Shown: positions 1-9,683 of the stretch, piece by piece
Layout: every line of letters begins with the position of its first letter
Position numbering within the stretch: position 1 is the first letter of the stretch
From: CAVSMC01 sp963728935
GTDB taxonomy: Bacteria; Pseudomonadota; Gammaproteobacteria; Burkholderiales; Casimicrobiaceae
DNA: 64,000 nucleotides
Reading direction: 5' to 3'
Assembly (NCBI GenBank): GCA_963728935.1
Contig: CAVSMC010000001.1
Span: forward strand, 3,162,001 to 3,226,000
Made by a program: the position numbers and the translations under genes
Notes under the pieces: generated by a model
Databases searched by the model: none
Told to the model about the DNA's origin: nothing
Seen by the model: only the letters and a program-made list of their open reading frames with translations

Positions 1-103
1 CGTCTTCGGTCGGCTGCGAGAACTTGAAACCCTGCGCGAACGCGGGCGTCGCGGCGAACGCAGCGGTAGTCAACAGCAACGCCAGTACAAGTCGCGGTCG
101 CAT
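1..103 (-). CDS. Secreted protein, N-terminus only (runs off left edge)
   Basis: An ATG on the minus strand opens a frame that stays open to the window edge. The first 22-23 residues form a classical Sec signal peptide: a short Arg-containing n-region (MRPRLV), a Leu/Ala/Thr-rich core, and an AFAQ-type cleavage site. About eleven mature residues (GFKFSQPTED) follow. Too little is visible to name the family, so only export to the periplasm or beyond can be inferred. It is divergent from lhr, with about 150 bp of shared upstream DNA. Confidence 0.6.
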   Translation of the reverse strand, partial: MRPRLVLALLLTTAAFAATPAFAQGFKFSQPTED

Positions 104-257
104 CCGAGGGTAAAATGAGCGGTCCGAGGGTGTTGAGGCAGCGACGAAGCGTAGCCCATCGGACCCTGGAAATCCATACGAAGATTCCGCACCGGCGCAC
201 CGGGGTTGCACCTTCGCGTGCGCGCCCCATCTCATGCAATCGCCGCGACCCTCGACC

Positions 258-3200
258 ATGAAGCACGCCGCCGAATTCCATCCCGCCGTCGACGCCTGGT
301 TTCGCCGCCATTTCACTGCCGCGACGGCGCCTCAGGCGCGCGCGTGGCCGCTGATCCAGGGCGGGCGCAACGTGCTGATCGCGGCGCCCACCGGATCGGG
401 CAAGACGCTCGCCGCGTTCCTCGCCGCGATCGACGCGCTCGTTCGCCGCGGCGTCGACGTCGCGTTGCCCGATGAGACGTTCGTCGTCTACGTGTCACCG
501 CTCAAAGCGCTTTCGAACGACATTCGCAAGAACCTGGTCGCGCCGCTCGCCGGCATTCGCGCCGAGCTCCATGCGCAAGGCTTTGCGGATGTCGAGGTCC
601 GCACGCTCGTGCGCACCGGCGACACGCCGGCCTCCGAGCGCGTGAGCATGCGCAAGCGGCCGCCGCACATCGTCGTCACCACACCCGAATCGCTGTACGT
701 GCTGCTCGGCTCGGAGTCGGGCCGGCAGATGCTCGCGACGACGCGGACGGTGATCGTCGACGAGATCCACGCGCTCGCCGGAAGCAAGCGCGGCAGCCAT
801 CTTGCGTTGTCGCTCGAACGGCTCGCGGCATTGACGGCGACGCCGCCGGCGCGCATCGGCCTGTCGGCGACGCAAAAGCCGATCGAGGAGATCGCGAAGT
901 TTCTCGTCGGTGTCGCGGACGCCGCGGTGCCCGACTGCGAGATCGTCGATACCGGTCACGTTCGCCGACGCGATCTCGCGATCGAAGTTCCGGCAGCGCC
1001 GCTCGAAGCGGTGATGTCGCACGAAGTCTGGTCGCAGGTGTACGCGCAACTCGCGCAGCTCGCGCAGGAGCACCGCACGACGCTGATCTTCGTGAACACG
1101 CGCCGAATGGCCGAGCGCGCCGCGCGCCATCTGACCGAGCTGCTCGGGCCAGGGGCGGTGATGGCGCATCACGGCAGCATGGCGAAGGAGCTGCGCCTCG
1201 CGGCCGAGCAGCGCCTCAAAGCCGGCGAGCTCAAAGTGCTCGTCGCAACCGCGTCGCTCGAGCTCGGCATCGATATCGGCGACGTCGAGCTCGTCTGCCA
1301 GATCGGCTCGCCGCGCTCGATCGCCACGTTCCTGCAGCGCGCCGGCCGCGCGAGCCATCAGGTCGGCGGCGTCCCGAAGGCGCGCATTTTTCCGCTGTCG
1401 CGCGATGAGCTCGTCGAATGCGCGAGCGTGCTCGACGCGGTCCGCCGCGGCGAGCTCGACCGTATCGGGATTCCGGCGAAGCCGCTCGATGTGCTCGCGC
1501 AGCAGATCGTCGCCGAAGTCGCCGCCCGGGAATGGGGCGAGCAGGCGCTGTTCGACCGATACCGTCGCGCCTATCCGTACGCCGGCCTTACGACGGACGA
1601 GTATCTCGACGTCGTGCGTACGCTTGCAGAGGGATTCACCACGCGGCGAGGCCATCGCGCCGCCTACATTCATCGCGATGCCGTGAACGGCGTGCTGCGC
1701 GGCCGCGCCGGCGCGCGCCTGACCGCGCTCACGTCGGGCGGCGCCATTCCGGACACCGCCGATTACGACGTCGTGCTCGAGCCCGCCGGCCAGCTCGTCG
1801 GCACGGTCAACGAGGACTTCGCCGTCGAGAGCCTCGCCGGCGATATCTTCCAGCTCGGCAACACGTCGTACCGGATCCTGCGTATCGAGGCGGGGCGCGT
1901 TCGCGTCGACGACGCGCAAGGCCAGGCGCCGACGATACCGTTCTGGCTCGGCGAAGCGCCGTCGCGCACCGACGAGCTGTCGCACGCGGTATCGCGGTTG
2001 CGTGACGAGATCGGACAGCGCGCAGACAAAGTTGCTGCCGTCGAGGATCTGGTCGAGCGCGGCATCGCGCCTGCCGCCGCCGAGCAACTCGCCGACTATC
2101 TGTTCGCCGCGCGCGCGGCGCTCGGCGTGCTGCCGACACAGCAGACGATCGTCTTCGAGCGCTTTTTCGACGAGTCGGGCGGCATGCAGCTCGTGATCCA
2201 TTCGCCGTTCGGAAGCCGCGTCAATCGCGCGTGGGGCCTCGCGCTGCGCAAGCGCTTCTGCGTCAAGTTCGATTTCGAGCTGCAGGCAGCGGCCACGGAA
2301 GACGCCATCGTCCTGTCGCTCTCCACGAGCCACAGCTTCCCGCTCGGCGATGTGGCGCGCTATCTCCACTCCGCGACCGTGCGGCCGGTGCTTGTCCAGG
2401 CAATGCTCGCATCGCCGATGTTCACCGCGCGCTGGCGCTGGATCGCGGGTACGTCGCTCGCATTGCCGCGCTTTCGCGGCGGCCGCAAGGTGCCCGCGCC
2501 GCTGCAGCGCATGCGCGCCGAAGACCTGATGGCCGCGGTATTCCCCGATCAGATCGCGTGCGCGGACAATCTGGTGGGCGACCGCGAGGTTCCCGACCAT
2601 CCGCTGGTGCAGCAGGCGGTGCACGATTGCCTGTACGAGGCGATGGACATCGAGGGTCTCGAGCGGCTGCTGCGGGCGATCGAGAACGGCGACGTGAAGG
2701 TCGTTGCGCGCGAGCTCACCGCGCCGTCGCCGCTCGCGCTCGAGATCCTGACCGCGCGGCCGTATGCGTATCTCGACGACGCGCCGCTCGAGGAGCGCCG
2801 CGCGCAAGCGGTCATGGCACGCCGCTGGCTCGACGAGGAATCGGCGGCGGAGCTCGGCAAGCTCGACATCGCCGCGATCGATCGCGTGCGCGCGGAAGCG
2901 TGGCCCGAGGCTAGCAACGCCGACGAGCTGCACGATGCGTTGCTCGGCGTCGGGTTTCTCGCCGCGGACGAGGTGGACAAGCGCGAGGGCTGGTCGGCGC
3001 TCGCCGGTGTGCTCGCGCAGGCGAAGCGCGCGACGCAATTCGGCGAGCGGGGCCTTTGGGTCGCCGCGGAACGTCTGCCGCAGTTCCAGGCGCTGAATCC
3101 CCACGCGCGCGGCAATCCGCCGATCGCCGCCCCGGCGGAATTCGCGAGCCGCGCATGGACCTACGACGATGCGCTTACCGAGATCGTGCGCAGCCGGCTC

Positions 3201-4583
3201 GAAGCGCTCGGCCCCGTCACCGTCGATGCGCTCGCCGCGCCGCTTCAAGTGGCCGGTGTCGACGTCGACGCCGCGCTCGCGAAGCTGGCGGCGCAGGGTG
3301 TCGCGATGAGCGGCACGTTCACCCCCGGCGCCGGTGACACCGAGTGGTGCGATCGCGCGTTGCTTGCACGTATTCACCGCTACACGGTCAAGCGGCTGCG
3401 CGAGGAAATCGAGCCGGTGTCGAGCCGCGATTTCCTCCGCTTCCTCACGCGCTGGCAGCACGTCACGCCGAACGAGCGGCGCCAGGGTCCCGACGCGCTC
3501 GATGCGATCATCGCGCAACTGCAGGGGTTCGAAGCGCCCGCCGCGTCGTGGGAGTCCGATATCCTGCCCGCGCGGCTCGACAATTACGACTTCACATGGC
3601 TCGACGATCTGTGTCTGTCCGGGCGCGCCGTATGGACGCGCCTGACCGTGCCGCCGGCCGCGTCGACGTCGGGCAATCCCGCGCCGATCCGCACGACGCC
3701 CGTCGCATTGCTGCCGCGGCGAAGCGCGCCCTTGTGGTCGCGCGCGGCTCCGGCTTGTGAAGCGCAGCCGGCGCAACTGAGCTCGCGCGCGCAGGCCGTC
3801 GCAGACCATCTGCGCGAGCACGGCGCGTCGTTCTTCGACGAGATCGTCGATTCGACGGGACTCCTGCGCACGCAGATCGAAGACGCGCTCGCCGAGCTGG
3901 TCGCGCTCGGGCTCGCAACGTCGGACAGCTTCGCCGGCCTTCGCGCGCTGCTGACGCCGTCGGAAAAGCGCAAGCCCTTCGGCGCCGGCAAGCGGCATCG
4001 GCGCGCGTTGTTTGGCATCGAGGACGCCGGACGGTGGACGCTGATCAAGCGAGCGGCGGCCGCCGCGCCGCCGGCACGCGGACCAAGCGGGCTCGACGCG
4101 GCGACGATCGAGCACGTCGTGCACGCGTTGCTACGGCGCTACGGCGTCGTGTTCTGGAAGCTGCTCGCGCGCGAAGCGCAGTGGCTACCGCCGTGGCGAG
4201 AGCTGCTGCGCGTGCTGCGCCGGCTCGAGGCGCGCGGTGACATCCGGGGCGGTCGTTTCGTCGCGAGCGTCTCGGGCGAGCAATTCGCGTTGCCCGAAGC
4301 GGTCGGGCTGCTCCGCGACGCGCGGCGAGCGCCGTTTGCGAACGTGCTCGTATCGGTGAGCGGTGCCGATCCGCTCAATCTCGTCGGCACGGTGCTTCCC
4401 GGTCCCAAGGTGCCGGCGCTTGCGAACAATCGCGTGCTGTTTCGCGACGGCGTACCGATCGCCGCGCTCATTGCCGGCGAAATCCAGTGGCTGGAGACGC
4501 TAGAACCGGCCGATGCGCGCGCGGCCGAAGATGCGCTGATCAAACGACACGTCGGCTCGCCGTTGCTCGCGTATCTGCGTTAA
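258..4583 (+). CDS. lhr: Large ATP-dependent helicase, Lhr family
   Basis: This 1441-residue protein is a superfamily 2 DNA helicase of the long Lhr type, which translocates 3' to 5' on single-stranded DNA and is linked to DNA repair. Walker A is APTGSGKT at residues 43-50. The DEAH-box variant is DEIH (D168), followed by the HALAGSKRG stretch typical of Lhr. Motif VI lies in QRAGRASH. A winged-helix/beta-barrel core and a long C-terminal extension follow, as in full-length bacterial Lhr of roughly 1400-1550 residues. I chose the ATG at 258 over the one at 234 because MKHAAEFHPAVDAWF is the usual family start. No clear ribosome binding site is visible. It converges with recQ. Confidence 0.93.
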   Translation: MKHAAEFHPAVDAWFRRHFTAATAPQARAWPLIQGGRNVLIAAPTGSGKTLAAFLAAIDALVRRGVDVALPDETFVVYVSPLKALSNDIRKNLVAPLAGIRAELHAQGFADVEVRTLVRTGDTPASERVSMRKRPPHIVVTTPESLYVLLGSESGRQMLATTRTVIVDEIHALAGSKRGSHLALSLERLAALTATPPARIGLSATQKPIEEIAKFLVGVADAAVPDCEIVDTGHVRRRDLAIEVPAAPLEAVMSHEVWSQVYAQLAQLAQEHRTTLIFVNTRRMAERAARHLTELLGPGAVMAHHGSMAKELRLAAEQRLKAGELKVLVATASLELGIDIGDVELVCQIGSPRSIATFLQRAGRASHQVGGVPKARIFPLSRDELVECASVLDAVRRGELDRIGIPAKPLDVLAQQIVAEVAAREWGEQALFDRYRRAYPYAGLTTDEYLDVVRTLAEGFTTRRGHRAAYIHRDAVNGVLRGRAGARLTALTSGGAIPDTADYDVVLEPAGQLVGTVNEDFAVESLAGDIFQLGNTSYRILRIEAGRVRVDDAQGQAPTIPFWLGEAPSRTDELSHAVSRLRDEIGQRADKVAAVEDLVERGIAPAAAEQLADYLFAARAALGVLPTQQTIVFERFFDESGGMQLVIHSPFGSRVNRAWGLALRKRFCVKFDFELQAAATEDAIVLSLSTSHSFPLGDVARYLHSATVRPVLVQAMLASPMFTARWRWIAGTSLALPRFRGGRKVPAPLQRMRAEDLMAAVFPDQIACADNLVGDREVPDHPLVQQAVHDCLYEAMDIEGLERLLRAIENGDVKVVARELTAPSPLALEILTARPYAYLDDAPLEERRAQAVMARRWLDEESAAELGKLDIAAIDRVRAEAWPEASNADELHDALLGVGFLAADEVDKREGWSALAGVLAQAKRATQFGERGLWVAAERLPQFQALNPHARGNPPIAAPAEFASRAWTYDDALTEIVRSRLEALGPVTVDALAAPLQVAGVDVDAALAKLAAQGVAMSGTFTPGAGDTEWCDRALLARIHRYTVKRLREEIEPVSSRDFLRFLTRWQHVTPNERRQGPDALDAIIAQLQGFEAPAASWESDILPARLDNYDFTWLDDLCLSGRAVWTRLTVPPAASTSGNPAPIRTTPVALLPRRSAPLWSRAAPACEAQPAQLSSRAQAVADHLREHGASFFDEIVDSTGLLRTQIEDALAELVALGLATSDSFAGLRALLTPSEKRKPFGAGKRHRRALFGIEDAGRWTLIKRAAAAAPPARGPSGLDAATIEHVVHALLRRYGVVFWKLLAREAQWLPPWRELLRVLRRLEARGDIRGGRFVASVSGEQFALPEAVGLLRDARRAPFANVLVSVSGADPLNLVGTVLPGPKVPALANNRVLFRDGVPIAALIAGEIQWLETLEPADARAAEDALIKRHVGSPLLAYLR

Positions 4584-4742
4584 CGTGCGTCCGGGCGTTG
4601 ATCGACCATAAGACGCTTGCGCTCGACGCGCCGGAAACTGCCTATCCGCGAGGTACGAAGGCGCGGGCGCAGCTCGTGTGGAGCGCCGGTACGCTCGGAG
4701 ACAATGATTGGGCGAACGAGCTGCCTGCGCGACCGGCCGCAT

Positions 4743-6635
4743 TCAACCGCGTCGTTCGCGATTGCTGGAGCGGGCCGGCGAAAGCGGCGATGGGTCTGCC
4801 GTAGTCGCCCGGGAGGGCTCGCGACCCGAGTCGAGCTCGCCGCCCGCGACGACGTCGAGGATCGCCGGGCCGTAGCGGTCGAGCTTGCGCGCGCCGATGC
4901 CCGAGACTCCCGACAACGAAGCGAGATCGCGCGGTCGCAAACGCGCGATCTCGGCAAGCGTGCGATCGTGCAGGATCACGTAAGCAGGGACCCCTTGTGT
5001 CCGAGCTTGCTCGAGACGCCACGACTTCAGACGATCGAGCACCGCCATCTCGGCCGATGAAAGCCCGCCGCCGGACACGAGCTGCGCTTGCCGCTTTGCG
5101 CGCGGCCGCGACACCGTGCGCCGCATCGTCACGCGCTGATCGCCCTTGAGCACCGCGCGGCTTGCTTCGGTCAGCCGCAGCGCGCCGTGCGCGTCGTGAT
5201 CGACGCGGGCAAGACCGAGCGCGACCAATTGACGGAGCACGTTGCGCCAGCTCGCGTCGTCGACGGCCGCGCCGACGCCGAACACCGACAATCGATCGTG
5301 GTCCCAGCGCGCAACGCGCTCGCTCGCCTTGCCGCGCAGCACGTCGGTCAGATGCACCGCGCCGAAGCGTTGGCCGGTACGGTAGATCGCGGAGAGCGCC
5401 TTCTGCGCGTCGACGGTCGCGTCGTAATGCTCGGGCGGTGCGAGGCAGGTATCGCAATTGCCGCACGGCCCGCTCGCTTCGCCGAAATACGCGAGAAGCC
5501 GCACGCGCCGGCACCCCGCGGTCTCGCACAGTCCGAGCAGCGCGTCGAGCTTCGCGGCCGAAATGCGCTTGTACGCGTCGCTCGCGTCGGACTGTTCGAT
5601 CAGTCGCCGTTGCTGCACGACGTCGGCGAGACCGTAAGCCATCCAGGCGTCGGCGGGTAATCCGTCGCGTCCCGCGCGTCCCGTTTCCTGATAGTAGCCT
5701 TCGATGCTCTTCGGCAGGTCGACATGCGCGACGAAGCGAACGTCGGGCTTGTCGATGCCCATGCCGAACGCGATCGTCGCCACGATCACGAGCCCGTCTT
5801 CCCGCTGGAACCGCGCCTGATGCTCGGTTCGCGTCGCCGTGTCCATCCCCGCGTGGTAGGGGAGCGCACGCACGCCCTTCGTCGCGAGCCACGCGGCGAT
5901 CTGGTCGACCTTTCGTCGCGACAGGCAGTAGACGATGCCCGCTTCGCCGGCGTGTTCATCGCGAATGAAGCGCAGCAGCTGCTCGCGCGCGTCGGTCTTG
6001 TCGACGATCGTGTAGCGGATGTTGGGTCGATCGAAGCTCGATACGAACACGCGCGCTTTGCCGAGCGCGAGACGCGCGACGATCTCTTCGCGCGTCTGCG
6101 GGTCGGCGGTGGCGGTGAGCGCGATACGAGGAACGCGCGGATAGCGCTCGTGCAGCAGCGAAAGCTGCAGGTATTCGGGGCGGAAATCGTGGCCCCATTG
6201 CGAAACGCAGTGCGCCTCGTCGATCGCGAACAGCGCGACGCGCGCCCGATCGATCAGATCGAGACAGCGGGCAGTGGCGAGCCGCTCGGGCGCGAGATAG
6301 AGCAGATCGAGCTCGCCCGCGATCAATGCGCGCTCGACCGCCGCAGCCTCTCGCGCATCGAGCGTCGAATTGAGAAACGCCGCGCGCACGCCGAGCTGCG
6401 AAAGCGCGGCGACCTGGTCCTGCATCAGCGCAATCAACGGCGAGACGACGATACCGGTGCCGGGCCGCACCAGCGAGGGAATCTGGTAGCACAGCGATTT
6501 TCCGCCGCCGGTCGGCATCAGCACCAACGCATCGCCGCCCGCGACGACATGGTCGACCACCTCGGCCTGCGCGCCGCGGAACCCGGGGTAGCCGAACGTG
6601 TCGCGCAGAATGTCGAGCGGATTCGGCTGGGTCAC
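4743..6635 (-). CDS. recQ: ATP-dependent DNA helicase RecQ
   Basis: This 630-residue protein unwinds DNA 3' to 5' in recombinational repair. All RecQ parts are present in order: Walker A PTGGGKS, DEAH box in AIDEAHCVSQWGHDF, helicase C domain with QETGRAGRDG, a zinc-binding RQC segment with four cysteines (C-x5-C, then CGNCDTC), and a C-terminal HRDC domain ending near LDVVAGG. The start is a GTG (VTQPNPLDIL) just after the upstream propeller gene. The frame stays open far upstream, but that extension is the shadow of the neighbouring gene. There is no good Shine-Dalgarno, and the 17-bp gap suggests co-transcription with the propeller gene. Confidence 0.95.
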   Translation of the reverse strand: MTQPNPLDILRDTFGYPGFRGAQAEVVDHVVAGGDALVLMPTGGGKSLCYQIPSLVRPGTGIVVSPLIALMQDQVAALSQLGVRAAFLNSTLDAREAAAVERALIAGELDLLYLAPERLATARCLDLIDRARVALFAIDEAHCVSQWGHDFRPEYLQLSLLHERYPRVPRIALTATADPQTREEIVARLALGKARVFVSSFDRPNIRYTIVDKTDAREQLLRFIRDEHAGEAGIVYCLSRRKVDQIAAWLATKGVRALPYHAGMDTATRTEHQARFQREDGLVIVATIAFGMGIDKPDVRFVAHVDLPKSIEGYYQETGRAGRDGLPADAWMAYGLADVVQQRRLIEQSDASDAYKRISAAKLDALLGLCETAGCRRVRLLAYFGEASGPCGNCDTCLAPPEHYDATVDAQKALSAIYRTGQRFGAVHLTDVLRGKASERVARWDHDRLSVFGVGAAVDDASWRNVLRQLVALGLARVDHDAHGALRLTEASRAVLKGDQRVTMRRTVSRPRAKRQAQLVSGGGLSSAEMAVLDRLKSWRLEQARTQGVPAYVILHDRTLAEIARLRPRDLASLSGVSGIGARKLDRYGPAILDVVAGGELDSGREPSRATTADPSPLSPARSSNRERRG

Positions 6636-6652
6636 GGCGCGTGAAGGTTGCG

Positions 6653-8026
6653 CTAGCCGGCGCGGGCGTCGGCGCGCGAGCCGCCGTGCAGCGGAATGCG
6701 CAGCACCAGCGGCGGCTTCAGCGTCTCGGGATGCTCGATCTCGCCCTTGTCGTTGTAGCGCGTGACTTGCGTGCGCGCGAGCACGTACAGGCGGTCGGCG
6801 GCAATCGCGGCGGTCGTCGGCTCGTCGAATGCGCGCTGATGGTGCGATTGCAGCGTTTCGACCGCGGTAACCGTGCGCCCGTCCGATGACAGCAACAGGC
6901 GCACCACACGCGCGGGCGTCGTGACATTCTGGACGCCGATCAGCGTGCCTTCGTGCCAATAGAGCCCGTCGATCGCGGCGGCGTTTTCGCGCGCCGGCAG
7001 CGCGAGCGGTGCGACGGCGCCTGTCGCGAGATCGATCCTGAGCGGACGCCGCGACGCCGCGACGTACGCGATCTTGCCTTGCGGATGGACGGCGATGCCA
7101 TTGGCGCCCGTCGCCTCGCCAAGCGGAACCAGCGCGTTTACCGTGCCGACGGCCGGATCGATGCGAAAGACGCCGCCGCCGGCGGAGTCGGTGACGAGCA
7201 GGCTGCCGTCGGGCGCGACGGCGACGTCGTTCAACTGTTGCGCCGCGGCGACGTCGAACGTGCGACGCCAATGGCCGCTCGGCAGATCGAACGCCATGAC
7301 CGCATTGCGCCGCTCGATCTTGCCCTGGTCGGTCAACGCGCTCGTCGACACCGCATAGAGCTTGCGGCGTGACGAATCGACGGCGAGCCCCAGCACCGAG
7401 TCGAGCTTCGCGTTCGGGTGCGAGAAGCGCGTGAGCGAGCCGTCGCGCTCGATCCGGAAGATCGCGCGTTTCGCAATGCTGCCGACGAAGAAGCGGTGCG
7501 TGACCGGGTCGTAGGCGATGCCCTCGGGCAACAGCCGTCGATCGGGCAGCGTGAACGCGACGCGACCGTCGGTCTTGTGCGGCAGCCGCTCGGCGAATCG
7601 CTTTCGAAGCGCAGCGAAGCGGCGATCGCTCGCGAGGCTCGCGAACATGTGGACCGTCGGCAGGAAGCCTTTGCCGTTGGCGAGCGTTTGCTCGAGCGCG
7701 GCAAGCGCGCCGTCGCGATCGCCGGCGCGCGCGCGATACGAGCCGAGAAAATACGTGAGGACCGCGTCGTTGGGCTCGTGCGCCACCAAGCGCTCGAGCG
7801 CGGCGAGCGGGTCGGGTGACTGCTCGTCGGCTGCGAGCGCTACCGACCATGCGATCACGCCGAGCGCGCACACGGCGGCGGCGTACGCGATCGGCCGAAG
7901 TCGCGCAAGCGATCGGGCAAGGCGATGCGGGATGCAAGCGGTCAGCAAGATCGTCTCGCCATGTTGAGCCGTTCGCGATTGTCCGCTGGTCGCTGCGCGC
8001 CGTAAACCGAACCGGCTCGTTCGCAT
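6653..8026 (-). CDS. Secreted beta-propeller (SMP-30/NHL-like) protein
   Basis: About 457 residues. A hydrophobic segment near residues 43-66 (AYAAAVCALGVIAWSVALAA) acts as a signal peptide or anchor, so the true start may lie downstream of this ATG. A short region resembling a tetratricopeptide repeat follows (LVAHEPNDAVLTYFLGSYRA). The rest is a six-bladed propeller of the SMP-30/gluconolactonase type, with blades carrying LPEGIAYDP, LNDVAVAPDGSLLVTD and GANGIAVHPQG. A periplasmic lactonase or binding role is possible; the substrate is unknown. It lies 17 bp upstream of recQ in the same direction and diverges from the gene at 8086. Confidence 0.75.
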   Translation of the reverse strand: MRTSRFGLRRAATSGQSRTAQHGETILLTACIPHRLARSLARLRPIAYAAAVCALGVIAWSVALAADEQSPDPLAALERLVAHEPNDAVLTYFLGSYRARAGDRDGALAALEQTLANGKGFLPTVHMFASLASDRRFAALRKRFAERLPHKTDGRVAFTLPDRRLLPEGIAYDPVTHRFFVGSIAKRAIFRIERDGSLTRFSHPNAKLDSVLGLAVDSSRRKLYAVSTSALTDQGKIERRNAVMAFDLPSGHWRRTFDVAAAQQLNDVAVAPDGSLLVTDSAGGGVFRIDPAVGTVNALVPLGEATGANGIAVHPQGKIAYVAASRRPLRIDLATGAVAPLALPARENAAAIDGLYWHEGTLIGVQNVTTPARVVRLLLSSDGRTVTAVETLQSHHQRAFDEPTTAAIAADRLYVLARTQVTRYNDKGEIEHPETLKPPLVLRIPLHGGSRADARAG

Positions 8027-8050
8027 GGTCGAGGCGGTGACGGCGCGGAG

Positions 8051-8056
8051 TATAGT
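8051..8056 (+). promoter_or_regulatory. Probable -10 box (TATAGT)
   Basis: TATAGT lies in the 41-bp space between divergent genes. Transcription starting about 7 bp downstream would make a leader starting near 8063, which fits translation from the ATG at 8086 rather than 8068. No convincing -35 hexamer is visible, so this is a weak prediction. Confidence 0.35.
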
Positions 8057-8085
8057 GGCGCCGACGCATGTCGCCGGAGACCGCG

Positions 8086-9681
8086 ATGCTGATGTCGGCT
8101 GCCGATTACCGCGAGTCGCTGCGCCATTACCACCCGCGGGTTTACGTCGACGGACGCGAGGTCACCTCCGTCGCCGACGAACCGTCGCTTGCGCCCGGCG
8201 TCGCGGCGATCGGCGTAACGTACGACTACGCGCTGCGCGAATCGACGCAGGCGCTGATGCGCGCGAGCGTGCCGGATTTCGATGCGCCGATCAACCGCAT
8301 GCTCGCGCTGCCGCGAACGAGCGCCGATCTGCTGAACAAGCTCGAGGCAGTCCGTCTCGTATGTCAGGAGACCGGCTGCGCGCAACGGTATCTCGCCGGC
8401 GACGCGCTCGCGGCGCTTCACCATGGCACGCACGGCATCGACGCCGAGACGGGAAGCGACTACCACGCACGCCTGCGCAACTACGTCGGTCATGTCTACG
8501 CGAACGATCTCACGCTCGGCATCGCGATGACCGACGCCAAAGGCGACCGGTCGCTGCGTCCGGCGCAGCAGCCGCGGCCCGATGCGTACGTGCGCATCGT
8601 CGAGCGGCGATCGGGCGGCGTCGTCATTTCGGGAACGAAGGCGATCGTCACGTCGGCACCGTATGTGCACGAGCTTCTCGTCATGCCTTGCCGCAACATG
8701 ACGGAGGCGGACCGCGAGTTCGCCGTGTGCTGCGCGGTGCCGGTCGACGCCGAGGGACTGACGATCGTCGCGCGGCCTGCCGGCAGACCCGGCGAGCCCG
8801 CCGCGCCGTTCAGCGGCCGTTACGGCCAGTCCACCGGCGTGTGCCTGTTCGATCGCGTGTTCGTTCCGTGGGAGCGCGTGTTCTGCGCCGGGGAATGGCA
8901 GCACGCCGCTGAAATCCTCTACGGCTACACCGCGCATCACCGGCACACGTGCATCGGCCCGCGCGCCGGCTTCGGCGATCTGCTGATCGGCGCCGGCGCG
9001 CTCGCGACCGAGGCGAACGGGCTCGATCTCGACCGCGCTCACGGCGTGCGCGACGCGATGGTCGACCTGATCAAGATCGTCGAGGGGTTCTATGCGTGCG
9101 GTGTCGCGGCGTCGGTCTATTGCGCGCCAAGCGAGTCGGGTGTCGCGACGCCCGATCCGGTCTTCGCGAACATCGGCAAGTTGCTGCTCGCCACACAGAT
9201 CTACGACATGCACCGGCTCGCGCACCAGGTATCGGGCGGCATGATCGTCACGCTGCCCGGACCGTCGGAGGATCACAATCCGGCAACCGCCGGCCGTCTC
9301 TCCGACGTTCTGACGGCGCGCTCGGACATCCCGTACGAAAAGCGCGTCGCAGTCGCGCGGCTGCTCGAGGATCTCACCGCGTCGTACCAGGCGGGCTGGT
9401 ATTCGCTGATCAGCCTTCACGGCGGAGGCTCACCCGACGCGATGAAGACCGAGATCTATCGTCACTATCCGATCGGCAACAAGGTCGACCTCGTCGAGCG
9501 GCTGCTCGACCGCGGCGTGCTCGCCGACGCGACGCGCACGATCACGCGCAACCGGCAGCCGGGCAAGTGCTGCGCGGTCGGCTGCTTTGCGCCCGACGCC
9601 CCGCAGATGGTCGCGCTGCCGATGGCACGAAGCGCGGTCGCCGACTCGACGATCGCACCGACGCGCGCCGCGGCGGATTAG
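8086..9681 (+). CDS. 4-hydroxyphenylacetate 3-hydroxylase / 4-hydroxybutyryl-CoA dehydratase family protein
   Basis: About 531 residues with the acyl-CoA-dehydrogenase-like fold of HpaB and AbfD. Family signatures are AMTDAKGDRSL, FGDLLIGAG and SGGMIVTLPG. From memory, AbfD holds a 4Fe-4S cluster with C99, C103, H292 and C299. Here the first Cys (in CAQRY) and the His (in HHRHTCIGPR) align, but the second Cys is Tyr and the third is Pro. A cluster is therefore unlikely, and the protein is probably a flavin-only hydroxylase or an enzyme of unknown reaction. I prefer the ATG at 8086 because CGGAGA sits 5 bp upstream; an in-frame ATG at 8068 gives six more residues. Confidence 0.82.
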   Translation: MLMSAADYRESLRHYHPRVYVDGREVTSVADEPSLAPGVAAIGVTYDYALRESTQALMRASVPDFDAPINRMLALPRTSADLLNKLEAVRLVCQETGCAQRYLAGDALAALHHGTHGIDAETGSDYHARLRNYVGHVYANDLTLGIAMTDAKGDRSLRPAQQPRPDAYVRIVERRSGGVVISGTKAIVTSAPYVHELLVMPCRNMTEADREFAVCCAVPVDAEGLTIVARPAGRPGEPAAPFSGRYGQSTGVCLFDRVFVPWERVFCAGEWQHAAEILYGYTAHHRHTCIGPRAGFGDLLIGAGALATEANGLDLDRAHGVRDAMVDLIKIVEGFYACGVAASVYCAPSESGVATPDPVFANIGKLLLATQIYDMHRLAHQVSGGMIVTLPGPSEDHNPATAGRLSDVLTARSDIPYEKRVAVARLLEDLTASYQAGWYSLISLHGGGSPDAMKTEIYRHYPIGNKVDLVERLLDRGVLADATRTITRNRQPGKCCAVGCFAPDAPQMVALPMARSAVADSTIAPTRAAAD

Positions 9682-9683
9682 CG

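Noticed and set aside
495..4124. A 1209-codon frame antisense to lhr
   Set aside because: It is Arg-rich and lacks any domain; it is the mirror of lhr codon bias in a GC-rich genome.
6636..8069. N-terminal extension of RecQ into a 1108-residue fusion
   Set aside because: The extension is an out-of-frame reading of the propeller gene with no recognisable domain; RecQ is complete from the GTG at 6635.
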